Positions 44,043-55,769 of a DNA stretch of 64,000 nucleotides are shown one piece after another (positions within the stretch are counted from its first letter, which is position 1; each line of letters starts with the position of its first letter). Origin of the DNA: Pollenia angustigena (Eukaryota; Arthropoda; Insecta; Diptera; Polleniidae). Where the stretch lies: the NCBI GenBank assembly GCA_930367215.1, contig OV884059.1:248185803-248249802 (forward strand), in the 5' to 3' direction. The notes below the pieces were generated by a model. That model did no database searches and was not told the DNA's origin. It was given only the letters and a program-made list of their open reading frames with translations. The translations under genes and the position numbers were made by a program.

Positions 44043-45791
44043 GAGAGAAATATTTGATACAGGTATAAATAACAAATTTACTCTTTAATTCGAGTAAATA
44101 CACTTGTGTGACGATGTACATATTGTGTTTTATCAACACAACATGTGTTTTGTGTTTTAAATTTTTTTTTTTATGACAAAACATTTTTAATTCATTGAAT
44201 TGATGGAATGAACGGTAAATGTTTAGAGAGAGTAAACTATAAAAAATGTAAACAAAAGTGTTTGAGTTTTTTTTTTTTGTATTTGTTTTGTTTATTTTAT
44301 GAAATGTTGTCAACGTTTTGTTTATGAGAAACACAAAAATAAAACAAACAAAAAAGCGGTAAGTCGCTGAATTTGCCCATAAACCGCTGGTTCAGCAACA
44401 CTTTTAATATTTTAAGCTTGAAATGTCTATTTTAAGTTGAACAATTTTACTTATTTTTTTGACATTTACTGTTTCTTTCTATATCATCAATGAACAAAAA
44501 TATAGTATAACAAGTGCTTAAGAATTATTACCTTTGTATACTGGTTTTGTCATATTTTAAAATATTTTTTTTTTATAATATTATTATTGTTTTTGCTTAT
44601 AAAAAATACATTTATTACAACCATTTCATTTCATTACTTTTTTTTTTTTGTCAAAATTTTAACTTTCCTCTTCACTTAACAAAATAAGAAAGTCAAGAAA
44701 CACACGAATGATTAGTGTGATTTTTAAACTTCGCTCAGGTTTTTTTATTGTAATATGTATGAATTTGAGTTCATCAAACAATAAACAATAATAGAGAAAT
44801 ACACACAATTAGTGTAAGTGTGTATGGCTAACTTTTTAATGAACTGTGTTGTGTTGAACTGTCATTTAAAATGATTGAGCGTGAATGACTCGCTCTCATT
44901 TTTTTTTACACATTTGATAAGCATATCAAATACCAGGGCTGTCAGATATGGCGATTTCTCGCCAAACGTGGCGATTTTGAAACGTGTTTGGCGATGGGAT
45001 TTTCCATTTGGCGGCTGGCGACTTTTGTGGCGATTTTTGATATTACTGGCGATTTTACTTGGCTATTTTTTACCATTTATATTATTTCAGCGATTTTGAA
45101 ATAAAAAATTTGCATTTTTATTTACAAAAGCGGAGTTAGGCCTCTCCAGTTAAATATATATAAATATATACATTAGAGCGACTCACCAAAAAAGTGCTCG
45201 ATGTACCCTCCTAAAAATGAACCTTGGACTTTTTTAAGATGACATTTTAAATATTTCGGCTTCAGCTTTGTCCTCTCGTGAGCTGGACCAGTTTGAAAAA
45301 GGGTATATTTTTTGCATGTTTTGTTAATTTGAGAATCTGTTTCCTTACCAACATATACAAATTGGGCATCACAAGAAATGTTTTTAAGGCGTGTCCAACT
45401 GTATATACAATTTGACCAAGGGACGATCATCCATGTCCTTTCTTTTAGGGATTTTTCTGTAAAAAAAATGGTTTTTGAATTTTTTGTTCGGGGTTGTTTG
45501 TAATAAAAATGCCAAATTAAAATATTTTAATCTTTAGTCGATTTAATAAAATACGTGTCTCAGTTTTTTTTTTTGAAATTCGTGCTAGTTCGCGTTTTGA
45601 CAAAAATGCAATGGGATTGTAACCCTTCGTTTTAAATAGGGCAATATGGGTATCAAACTTTTTCTTTTGCCAAGTATTATCATCTTTGTATGTAAATAAT
45701 TTAGATTTGTGCAATTTAGATGCATTTTACACGGTGCTCTGGAATATATATAAATGCAATTTTGTAGCTACTTTAATATGATACCGGATTT
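44043..45791 (+). repeat. Direct copy of 40656-43082 lacking the MITE
   Basis: The copy follows 40656 onward with scattered single-base indels, skips 41514-42228 (empty site), and ends at 45791 corresponding to 43082. Near 44795 it carries about 24 extra bases (ACACAATTAGTGTAAGTGTG) not in the first copy. The coding relic recurs at 45173-45714 minus, with the longer open version of its second frame. Confidence 0.9.
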
Positions 45792-48700
45792 GAAAAATGT
45801 TAAATTTGGTCGCCGTCAACAATATGTGTTACTGGCGTTCCGAACGTCTGCAAATCACATCGGCTTCGAATGCAATATTTTGACATTTATAACGTAACGA
45901 CGTAATCTCTTTTGATAGTTTTCGACATGAGTTACAGACACACATTTTTCTCACTTTTCGAGAAACGATGGAATATTTTGTTTCACATCTTTTCGATGCA
46001 AAAAGTTCTCACTAAAGTTACAGAACATGGGTACTGGTATTTGATATGCTTATCAAATGTGTAAAAAAAATGAGAGCGAGTCATTCACGCTCAATCATTT
46101 TAAATGACAGTTCAACACAACACAGTTCATTAAAAAGTATTTATTTCTCTATTATTGTTTATTGTTTGATGAACTCAAATTCATACATATTACAATAAAA
46201 AAACCTGAGCGAAGTTAAAAATCACACTAATCATTCGTGTGTTTCTTGACTTTCTTATTTTGTTAAGTGAAGAGGAAAGTTAAAATTTTGACAAAAAAAA
46301 AAGTAATGAAATGAAATGGTTGTAATAAATGTATTTTTTATAAGCAAAAACAATAATAATATTATAAAAAAAAATATTTTAAAATATGACAAAACCAGTA
46401 TACAAAGGTAATAATTCTTAAGCACTTGTTATACTATATTTTTGTTCATTGATGATATAGAAAGAAACAGTAAATGTCAAAAAAATAAGTAAAATTGTTC
46501 AACTTAAAATAGACATTTCAAGCTTAAAATATTAAAAGTGTTGCTGAACCAGCGGTTTATGGGCAAATTCAGCGACTTACCGCTTTTTTGTTTGTTTTAT
46601 TTTTGTGTTTCTCATAAACAAAACGTTGACAACATTTCATAAAATAAACAAAACAAATACAAAAAAAAACTCAAACACTTTGTTTACATTTTTTATAGTT
46701 TACTCTCTCTAACATTTACCGTTTCATTCCATCAATTCAATGAATTAAAAATGTTTTGTCATAAAAAAAAATTTAAAACACAAAACACATGTTGTGTTGA
46801 TAAAACACAATATGTACATCGTCACACAAGTGTATTTACTCGAATTAAAGAGTAAATTTGTTATTTATACCTGTATCAAATATTTCTCTCACAACACTCA
46901 CCTAAATAATTGAACGCTTTGCACACATAGGCTATTACTTACACACAATTAATTGTGTATGATTCTAAAATCACACACAACACACTACTTGCTAGTTTCC
47001 CAGCGGGAAAAAGAAGGAGTACGGAGGCCTTCCAGAAGGCCTCTGTACCCCTTCTTTTGGATAAACAAGGCCTTCTCGCTCCATTCCATACTCATATCTT
47101 TTTTACACGCGTTGTCATTGCGGAGAAGGCCTTCCGCTTTCCATTCTTCCCCAGAGCTTCTTAAAGGCCTTCAAATAAATGGCTCTTAGAAGGCTTTCCA
47201 GAGAATGACTTTCAAAAGGCCTTAGCAAAAAGGTTATCTTGAAGGGCTTTTAAGAAAGGTATGTTAAAAGGCCTTTCAATTAATGGCTCTTAAAAGGCCT
47301 TTCAGACCATCCTTCTACAAATGCATTAAAGGTCATATTGAAGGGCTATCAGTCTAAAACATTAAGGAATATTTCCTTACAAATGAAATTAGAAGACTGA
47401 ATAGGCTTCACGTAACGTATGTTTATATATTTTATTAAACTTATTGTGGTTTAATAACATATGTGATACCTATTTTTTTATTGAAATAATCAAATTTGCT
47501 ACACATTGTAAATAAAAGTATACCTATAATAAAAAAAAAACTTTTAAGCACAAGTACCTATCTTCCTTAATGGACAAAACTCAACTAAAATGATTTACAT
47601 TATTGTTTTTATTTTGTATTTTAATATGCACCTACTTTGTTACTTTGTTTTTATAACGGGATCTGAAAAAAGCAAAACAAAAAATTTTACTCTTTCTCTG
47701 TTCCACTTCAACTAAAATGATTTACAGCATATTTTACTTTGTTTTTGTAAAGGGATCTGAATTCTTTTGCTTTTGCTTGTGCAAAAAAAAACAAAACAAA
47801 AAATGTTACTCCTTCTTTTCTCGCTTCTCATACCAAAGAGCCGAGGCCTTCTATGAGGCATTCTTTAGCTGTTACGTAAGAATATGAATTAAATCCAAAA
47901 AATTTTTAAGCAGGCCTTTAAAAAGGCCTGAAGTAAGAAGGTCTTCTGAGTTTTCCCGCTGGGTTGATATGTGAATTCATGTGTCGTTTAATCGCACACA
48001 TGCAGACCTCTATTAGGTACTCTACATTACAATTTTTCGTAATTTTTCCATAAATTTTATAAAAAGCACTTTAAAACTTTTAAAATTTTCATGAAAATCA
48101 AAAAAATTAAGAACTCAGTTGTGGCATTGAAGTAAGTGTTAGGCAAAGCCACACCTCGTTCTGCCACATAAATAACCACTTGTAAGACCCCTTTCAGACT
48201 CGGCAAGTTAGTTGAGCAAGTTATTTGCCAAGTACAACAAAGTCAGTACAAAATTGTTTTTCCTTACCCCGACCTTAAGATGGAGCGCGCTTTTATAGAC
48301 TAAGATCATTGCGAGGAGTGTATCGTGGGCATTGACAGAAGTACCAGTTCATATTTATTTTGAAAATAAATCAACTAAATTTTAGCAAGGCATCAATTTT
48401 TAATTTTCCATGTAAGATTGCAGTTGGTTTCGAAAAATGCATATTTTAAAAGAATATATAATTTTCATCATCTCTTGGAGCTACTGTTGGATAAGGCTTA
48501 GATGTATCACCCAAAAAGATAAAAATCAGATGAAGCAATTCTTTATAGTAATCTCTTGGTTGCATATCTTCAATCTGGCCTTTAATAACACAGTGAGTGC
48601 AACACGAAAAAAATAACCATATACGGACAACACTAAGTGATAAAAGACCAAAAAAAAAAGACCCGTGTCTCCCAGTTTTGCCCAAATTCATGCACTTTTT

Positions 48701-48997
48701 TTATGGGCCCCCAAAGATTTGGGGACTCGGTGTAATTTTTGCATAAAATTATCATTTTCTCAGGCTCATATCTTGCAAACCGTTCGGAATTAATTTACCC
48801 TCTGAAACAAAGTTGTAGCGCTGCCTAAGCGCTACCTAAACGGTGCTAATATTCATTCTTAGAAAGTTAATATGTTCTAGAAAGTTGTTTATTGAGATCT
48901 TAGGTACATTTCTGTAGTTGATTGTTTCCTAGAATATTGAACGGTTTCCTACCTATGGACCTGAACAGGGGGAAAAAGGAAAAAAAAAATCGAATTT
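45792..48997 (-). repeat. Right arm of the 3.2-kb inverted repeat
   Basis: Reverse complement of 41756 down to 38540. It starts abruptly inside the MITE (45792 corresponds to 41756), so that MITE copy is truncated to its first 243 bp (45792-46037). A complete inverted CCCAGCGGG MITE lies at 46999-47963. Confidence 0.9.
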
Positions 48998-48999
48998 TT

Positions 49000-49180
49000 T
49001 AAAAATTTTTGCGATTTTGATCTTGTAGATAAAGTTTTTTTGATTTTATGTGTTAACAATTTTGGTTGTTTATGGCAAGAGCTACAACTTTGTCTCAGAG
49101 GATAAATCAATATTTTGAACGGTTTCCAAGATATGCGCCTGAGAAAATGATCACTCTTTTGCAAAAATTACACCGAGGCC
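49000..49180 (+). repeat. Divergent third copy of the 38.7-38.9 kb sequence
   Basis: GCTACAACTTTGTCTCAGAG, GAACGGTTTCCAAGATATGC and TTACACCGAG match 38728-38820 with several differences. It continues after the hAT insertion at 52244-52375 (CCCCAAATCTTTGGGGGCCC, GGAGACACGGGTC). Confidence 0.75.
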
Positions 49181-50078
49181 CAGTGATGCCAAATGTAGGG
49201 AATTTTCCTTTTTTGTAGGGATTTTTTCAACAAATTTCAAGCGTAGGGAAAAAGGACAGATTTTTTATTTTAAGGCAAATCTAGGGAATTTTCAAAATTA
49301 TTCAAAATAAGTAAATATTCATCTAAATTTTATTTAAAAATTAAAATTTTTCATAAACAATAGCATTTTAGTACAAATGTAATATATTTTTAAAGAAGCC
49401 ATATACCTACTATGAGTCCTAACAGCCTGGCAATCCATATATTAAAACCATGTACTCGAATATTCTTCGAACCCCCTAATATATAATTAAGTGGCAACGT
49501 ATATTCGCGTTGGCATTGCGAACTATTCTCTTATTTTTGCTATTTGCATTCGCACTCACATTTTCTAAAATGCATGCGAATATTAAAAGCGATATCTATT
49601 AAATGAAATTTCTGCATAGAAATTTATTTGTAAAAAAACAATCACACCTTTTAAGCTAAGAGAAATAAAAATATGTATACAAATTAAAATTTTTAAAAAA
49701 TGTTAAGTGAAAACTTTTAAGAATATTAAATGATTTATATTTAAGTTTAGGGGAACTGAAGAAAACATTTTTTTTTTTAAATTTTACTGACCCCCATTTA
49801 TTTGGTACAAGTTTGCTAAAAATTATTAGATTCTAATGTTAAAAAATTATTCAAAATAAGTATTCTTGAAAACTATTAAGCTCTTAAAAAGTGAACAAAA
49901 GATGAGGAAATGATAAATCAAATACGAAGTGTGACTCTGTTTTGTTCTAGCTTGAAGGATTTATAGAGGCGTTTCTGTCAAAAAGAAAAAAATTAAATTT
50001 GTCCCACAGTGGTATTTTTGAAATGAATTGTTTTTTAAATAAATAAATTTTATTATAATAAATATGTATGTACAAAAT

Positions 50079-50452
50079 GATTTTGATTTTTAGTTGAACT
50101 GTTAATTTTTAATTTTTGATATTCTTTAATTAGGCTTGAGTTCATCAAATTTAATTTTCATTAAATTATTTTCACTGAGGGAAGGAATTTTACAACTTGG
50201 AATTTTTATTAAAATTTATTGATAATTTTTCTTGGCTGAGCTGGGATTTGAACCCGGGTTGATCTTTACATGTTTCAAGAAACACCACTTTCTATCGTCA
50301 GAGATCTTTGTGTTCTACCCACTGCACCACTGCGGTGCCCGTTAGCCAACAGTCAAACATCATTCATTAACCTGTAGTACTGGTGGTTCGAAATTTGCTG
50401 TTATGATCACTTAAATTTCAATTTACATGTTCCCTCCTTTTTCCTCTGTTTT
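50079..50452 (-). mobile_element. tRNA-derived SINE copy 2 (reverse)
   Basis: Reverse-strand A-box-like GGTGCAGTGGGTAG and B-box GGTTCAAATCC, separated by about 60 bp, resemble a tRNA with an intron or long variable region. The tail (GATGAACTCAAGCCTAATTA) matches copy 3 closely. Directly beyond it (50456-50521) the tail segment is repeated in the opposite orientation. Confidence 0.75.
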
Positions 50453-50649
50453 TTTGATGAACTCAAGCCTAATTAAAGAATATCAAAAATTAAAAATTAA
50501 CAGTTCAACTAAAAATCAAAATTGTTCCTAAAAATAGCTATGGCACAAGCTCTAATGTTTACATTTGTACTTTAATTTGTACAAACAAAAATGTCGACGA
50601 AAGTGGACAAAAAAACATAATAAACAAATGTATTCAGAAAGAATACGAA

Positions 50650-51747
50650 ACAAGTTAGAGTGCTATACTCGGCTGTGCCGAATCTTTGATACCCTCCACC
50701 GACAGTTCGAATGTTAAAGGAGTAATATCTGTATAATGTTATTATTATCTTAAACTGTGACGATTTGTTATTAATTATGGTTTTAGGCGACTAAACTGTT
50801 TTTCGGTAGTAGGGTTTATATGGGGCCTAGGGTAAATTATGGACCGACCATCACGGAATTTCATAGCGTCATTTCTAGTCCTTTAAAACTGTGACGTACC
50901 AATTTCCGTTATGATAACATTATTAATTATGGTTTTAGGTGTACTAAACTGTTTTCCGGGAGTAGGGTTTCTATGGGGCCTAGGGTAAATTATGTACCGA
51001 TCTTCACGAAATTTCACAGTATCATTTATAGTCCTATAAAACTGTGACGAGCCAAAATTTGTTATGATTGCATTATTTTTTACGGTTTTAGGCGTACTAA
51101 ACTGTTTTCTGGTAGTAGGGTTTATATGGGGCCTAAGGTAAATTATAGACCGCTCGTCAAGAAATTTCACAGTGTTATTTCTGGTCCTAAAAAACTGTGA
51201 TGTACCAAATTTTGTTACGCTAGCGTTATTTTTTGCGGTTTTAGGCGTACTAAACTGTTTTCCGGGAGTAGTGTTTATATGGGGCTTAGGGTAAATTATG
51301 GACTGATCTTCACGAAATTTAACAGCGTGATTTCCAGTCAAATAGAACAAATTTTCGGAAAATCTTATCTCATTCCGTGCCTTGTTCCAGTATTTATGTT
51401 ATTTTTTGTAACAAAATTATAATTTTTTTTAGGTGGTGGTTCCACATTTTGATTCATAGCTCTGGTCCTACTGAACCGATTTTGCTGGATTTCAATTCCA
51501 AACTGCTTAGGATAACTACAAGCAATTTGGCACCAAGTTTGTTCATTTCTTTTGAGTTGTTCGAAAGTGAGCGTGTTTTCAACAGACGGACAGACAGACA
51601 GACGGACATGGCTAAATCGACTTAGAATTACTCAAGGACCCAGAATATATATACTTTATGGGGTCTGAGATGAATAATAAAAAAGTTTCACACGGAATGA
51701 CAAACTTAATATACCCTCTTCACAACTTATTGTGGTGGAGGGTATAA
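50650..51747 (+). mobile_element. DINE/mini-me-like element with central tandem repeats
   Basis: It starts AGAGTGCTATACTCGGCTGT then GCCGAATCTTTGATACCC and ends GTGGTGGAGGGTATAAAAAC. The 3' part has GGTGGTTCCACATTTTGATT, the microsatellite ACAGACGGACAGACAGACAG, then GACATGGCTAAATCGACTTA and ATATATATACTTTATGGGGT, which closely match what I know of Drosophila mini-me/DINE-1. The 155-residue minus ORF at 50883-51350 is a by-product of the tandem repeats. Confidence 0.8.
50805..51345 (+). repeat. About 152-bp tandem repeat inside the DINE-like element
   Basis: TAGGGTTTATATGGGGCC or a close variant recurs at about 50811, 50964, 51116 and 51268, each followed by GGTAAATTATGGACCG, TCACGAAATTTCA, TAAAACTGTGACG and TTTTAGGCGTACTAAACTGT. 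Four copies, period about 152 bp. Confidence 0.85.
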
Positions 51748-51751
51748 AAAC

Positions 51752-52074
51752 AGAGGAAAAAGGAGGCAACATGTAATTTGAAATTTAAGTGATCGAACCA
51801 CCAGTACTACTGGTTAAAGATTGATGTTTGACTGTTGGCTAACGGGCACCGCAGTGGTGCAGTGGGTAGAACACAAAGATCTTCTGACGATAGAAAGTGG
51901 TGTTTCTTGAAACATGTAAAGATCAACCCGGGTTCAAATCCCAGCTCAGCCAAGAAAAATTATCAATAAATTTTAATAAAAATTCCAAATTGTAAAATTC
52001 CTTCTCTCAGTGAAAATAATTTAATGAAAATTAAATTTGATGAACTCAAGCCTAATTAAAGAATATCAAAAATT
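51752..52074 (+). mobile_element. tRNA-derived SINE copy 3
   Basis: GCAGTGGTGCAGTGGGTAGA (A-box region), GGTTCAAATCCCAGCTCAGC (B-box region) and the TTGTAAAATTCCTT tail are all present. It ends CAAAAATT at 52074, followed by ATGTACAAAATG (52075-52086), the same 12 bases that precede the reversed copy at 50067-50078. Confidence 0.8.
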
Positions 52075-52251
52075 ATGTACAAAATGTTAACAAAATAAAT
52101 AAGTATTTGTTTGCTTGTCGCTAAAAACAATAAATTTTTAACGTAGGGAAAAGTGTGGGGAAATGTTTTTTTGGTTGTAGGGAAAAAAGGGATTTTTTTT
52201 GGAGACACGTAGGGATTTTTTAAAATTGTTCCTGGCATCACTGCCGAGGCC

Positions 52252-52626
52252 CCAAATCTTTGGGGGCCCATAAAAAAAAGTGCATGACTTTGACCAAAAC
52301 TAGGAGACACGGGTCTTTTTTTCGGTCTTTTATCACATAGTGGTGTCCGTATATGGTTATTTTTCTATGACTTAAAAAATTATACACAGTGTAATATTGC
52401 TCAAATCTTCAAGTCTTGGTAATAGATAACATTTACATAAATGTCACAACTTCTGAAACCGATTTTCAGAATTGATTGTAGGGCAAAGAGCTTCATCGTA
52501 AGAACCCCAATAAATGATTTTTAATCAAAACCAAAAAAATTATTTGATTTTAATTTGTTTGTTGGGTAAGAGTAATAAAGTCATTAACTGGGTTTAAAAC
52601 TAAAAACCGGTAAAAATATTTGTTTC
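52252..52626. other. Continuation of the 38.8-kb-like repeat, then spacer
   Basis: 52252-52375 continues the divergent copy broken by the hAT; the rest has no recognised feature. Confidence 0.5.
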
Positions 52627-52629
52627 TAA

Positions 52630-53017
52630 AGGCAGAATTAGTCTTTATTTCTGTTTCTGTTCTGTTCCGTGCCGTTCTGTTACGAAATTGTAATAGTTAC
52701 TTTTTCTGTAGCAACTTATCAGCCATTTATGACAAATTTATTAGATTTGCACCGTCCATTGTTTTATTTCAATCACTTTTAAATTTGAAGAAATTAAATT
52801 TTATGAATTCTTTAAATCAAAAAATTGTTTATTTTAGTATAAATATGCATTTTTTATTATTTATTTTGCTGTCACTTACAATAGCTTAACAATTTTTTGA
52901 TTTTAACAAACTGAACCGCAACAGAACAGAAAAACTAATCAATTTCACAGGTTTTTTAATAACAAAAACAAGTCAGCTGATTCGTAACAGAACAGAAAGT
53001 AAAGACTAACTGAGCCT
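52630..53017. mobile_element. MITE with AGGCWSARTTAGTC ends, TAA duplication
   Basis: AGGCAGAATTAGTCTTTA at 52630 and the complement of its right end, AGGCTCAGTTAGTCTTTA (to 53017), are inverted; TAA flanks both (52627-52629; 53018-53020). CTGTTCTGTTACGA motifs lie just inside each end. Harbinger-like by its target. The ORF 52620-52889 is not a gene. Confidence 0.8.
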
Positions 53018-53020
53018 TAA

Positions 53021-53416
53021 ATTATTTTCAAAGAATTTAAATTTCAAACTGCGTTGTTAATTTTTTTTTTTTATTTTTATGAAAATTTTAATATTTTTCT
53101 TTTAAATAAAATTTCCTTAAAACTGAAGAAAATCGATGTTTTTGACAAAGTTCTGAAGAAAACTCAAAAAAAAAGACCAGTAATCCTGAATTTTGGCAAA
53201 AATTCGACTTGAGCGTCCTCGACCTCTAAACCTCTTCGTAAAAATCCGAAAAAAATCTGAAAAATACTTTACCCTTTAAGCTTTTAAATTCTGCTTGGGT
53301 GCTGAAAATAAAAAAAAATGTTTTGGACACACGAATATACATATAAATTATACTTACAAATAATGAAATATATAATTAAAATAAAGAAAAATATATAATA
53401 TGAATACAAATGTATG
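53021..53416. other. AT-rich spacer, no gene seen
   Basis: Long A- and T-runs; nothing recognised. Confidence 0.45.
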
Positions 53417-54364
53417 CCCCTATTGCGGTTCTCCACTTTTTTAACAGTTTGGTTGTCTTTGATAAATTCACATTGCCATTCTCAACTCAACTGGCAGTTG
53501 GCTTTTCAGTTGTGTACCTGTGTTTTGCGTGGTATTGCCGTTTTCAACTTTGTAAAAGTTTGGTCGACAAAAATGTTACCCTAGGTCTATACTAAAGATA
53601 AATATCTCAGCCAGTTGGCAATAACGTCGTCAGAATAACAAAGCAATATTTCTTATTGCTCAGCTTATGTTAAAGGCATGGGAAAACGTATTTATGTTAA
53701 CTCATAATTTGAAAAAAAATCAAGGAAGAAGGCGTAGTGTAAAAACTGGCGCTATCTTGCAAAAATTATTTTTATTGATATAAATTCTTTCTTATTCGAC
53801 TTTATTATTAAAATGTATATTAATTTGCTTAAGCTTGGGGTAATTTTAGTTTAACAAAAAAAAAAAAAAAAATAAAATTTTTATATAAAATAGAACTCAA
53901 ACTTAAACAAATTTATATAAATTTAAATAATAAAGAAAAAAATTATATTAATAAAAATAATTTTTGTAATTTTATTTTACAGTTTATTAGATTCTTTAAT
54001 TTTAATTCTTTTACTACAATTATAATTTGCTACCATTTCAAAAATTTAATTTCTTTCTTACACAATTTGCTTTTATATTTTTCTTTTTTCTCAATTGAAA
54101 ACCAAATTTGACGTTTTATGTAAGCAATAATTGCCAACGAAAATGGACTAACAAGTATTGCAACATAAATTGTCGGCAATAAATATGTACAAAAAATTGC
54201 TGCCTACATTAAAGATAACATAATTTTGACATTTACTGCAATATATGTCGCAATAATTATCTCTGGTATAGACGAGCAGTTAAATACACACAACTGCTAA
54301 AAAGTAGTTGTGTTATTGGCAGTTAAAGTTTATTTTTTTAAATTCGGTTAAAATCGAAAACAAA

Positions 54365-54808
54365 ATGGAGAAATCGTATGTATAAATTTTTGTAATAACT
54401 TTTTCGGTTTTTTTTTAAATTTTATTAGTTTGAAAATAAAAACGAAAGCTCAATTTTAGCGGCTCGTCCAGCTTATTTGGAGAAACTTAGAAATTGTTCG
54501 CGGAAAACACCAAACACTTCTTTTAGACACTTAGGTACAATCTTCTTAATCTAATTATAATATTCTTGGCACAGGTTTGGATACACTACAAGGCAAGTAT
54601 AATGAAAATTAAAGAAACAAAAATAAAAGAAACACTCAAGCGACAGACGGAGGGCTATCACAAGAAGTTACATTAAATAGCTTTGAGGATAGTGTTTCGC
54701 AGCTCTTGTATTGCAAGTCCGGCCAAGTATTTGGTGTTGAAAATATTCCACCATCAAGTGAAAATTTTATTGAGTCAGTTGAACCAATAATACAACCAGC
54801 CGATTGAC
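54365..54808 (+). pseudogene. Gene-like relic with splice signals, unrecognised
   Basis: ATGGAGAAATC/GTATGTAT could be a first exon and donor. After TTTTATTAG an open stretch reads KNESSILAARPAYLEKLRNC, then SRKTPNTSFRHL, reaching a GTACAATC donor-like site. After TTCTTGGCACAG it reads LDTLQGKYNEN, then a stop, then in frame GLSQEVTLNSFEDSVSQLLY CKSGQVFG-type sequence to a stop at about 54807. The ordered exon-like parts inside a TIR element suggest a transposon-borne accessory gene. One intron-like gap would be only about 45 bp, short for flies, and at least one internal stop exists. Confidence 0.3.
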
Positions 54809-54877
54809 CAACAGCTACCTCAACCAGAAGAAGAACTCATCAGGCACAAGAAAGTTTCGTAACTTATTATAAGTTCT

Positions 54878-55010
54878 TACTTGGCACTGGGAAGTTCAAG
54901 AGGGCTGGAATCATCACGAATTTGTCTTTTTCTACGTAGGGCATCTATACAAGAGCTTTCCTTTTCATCATCATCATAAAATAAATCTACACTTATATCA
55001 ATTATAAATA
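54878..55010 (-). pseudogene. C-terminal coding relic, converging
   Basis: The minus frame IIIDISVDLFYDDDEKESSC continues IDALRRKRQIRDDSSPLELP then SAK and a stop near 54878. The acidic then basic charged tail is gene-like in composition. No domain recognised; it may be the end of the element's main protein. Confidence 0.3.
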
Positions 55011-55251
55011 CTTTTTATTTAACACAACAATTAAAAATACTTTTAATTTAAAAAATTATTTAATTTTATAAAATTTTCACTTGTCAAACGTTATATTTAA
55101 AGTTGGCAAATCGATATTTTAAGTTGGCAACTTTATAGCAAACTCAACTAAAAACAGTTGGGTATCACAATACCTAAAATGAGTTTGGTTGTGCATAAGT
55201 TGGGTTGACCAACACGACCAAACAGAGTTGAGTGGAGAACCGCAATAGGGG

Positions 55252-55769
55252 TAGTAGTTTCTACCATATTTAAAAAAAACATCTAACTTCTTAAAAATTC
55301 CATCGATTATTAGGTTTAAACAATAAAAATCTGGGTAAATTGAAAGGGAAATAGATTAATATTTAACAAATTTATTAAATTTAAATATTAACCTTTTGCA
55401 GATATTGTAGATTTATAAGTCTGTGATGAAAATCGATCGAATTCTAAACGATCTTATGTCCGTTTTAATAAAAATATTTTAAACTAAATAAATTTTTACG
55501 AAAAAAATTTCAATGAAAATTTCCCTTAAAAACGTTTGTTAATTTTAATAATCGTTAATGAATACGGGGGTTAATGTTTTGTTCAAAATACGTTTAAATA
55601 AACTATATAATATAAAATTTAAAAGAATATGGTCTGAAAATAAGCAGAAAATGCATAAGAAATGATTTATTTTAAGATTCTAAAAACGCTATTATCGTTT
55701 TTAAATCTTTTTGTTCTCTAAATCGATTTCCATCTCATACTTGTTAATGATTTCCTTAATTTTTATTTT
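55252..55769. other. AT-rich spacer, no gene seen
   Basis: Nothing recognised. Confidence 0.45.

Larger units (their letters stand above)
49181..52243. mobile_element. hAT element (3.1 kb), 8-bp duplication CCGAGGCC
   Basis: CAGTGATGCC at 49181 and GGCATCACTG ending 52243 are the ends; CCGAGGCC flanks both (49173-49180; 52244-52251). Subterminal TGTAGGGAAAA / TAGGGATTTTT motifs recur on both sides. The uninterrupted target is visible at 38815-38830. The interior has no hAT transposase; it is occupied by a SINE-DINE-SINE composite at 50079-52074. Confidence 0.92.
53417..55251. mobile_element. TIR element, CCCCTATTGCGGTTCTCCAC ends
   Basis: The 21-bp ends CCCCTATTGCGGTTCTCCACT are perfect inverted repeats (53417-53437; 55231-55251). 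Further in, CAACTCAACT and AGTTGG motifs recur on both sides. Two converging gene-like relics lie inside. No clear target duplication. A two-gene layout is known from PIF/Harbinger, but I see no DDE core to confirm it. Confidence 0.8.

Noticed and set aside
43510..44334. 274-, 182- and 178-residue ORFs across the gap
   Set aside because: Mostly unknown residues from the 500 N; no real sequence.
50805..51345. CRISPR-like regular repeats
   Set aside because: The 152-bp units are contiguous diverged tandem copies without unique spacers, in a eukaryotic DINE-like element.
50883..51350. 155-residue minus-strand ORF with internal repeats (KFREDQSIIYPKPHINTTPG-like)
   Set aside because: It is the translation of the 152-bp tandem repeats of a DINE-like element, and the related copy at 56.2-56.7 kb breaks the frame. 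Repetition keeps stops out by chance.
51830..51960. A host tRNA gene
   Set aside because: A- and B-box-like motifs exist, but the cloverleaf is not satisfied in length, and the segment recurs with a conserved non-tRNA tail at 1.7 and 50.1 kb, so it is a SINE head.
53417..55251. Firm PIF/Harbinger assignment
   Set aside because: Two converging gene relics fit, but neither a DDE core nor a 3-bp TWA duplication is visible.
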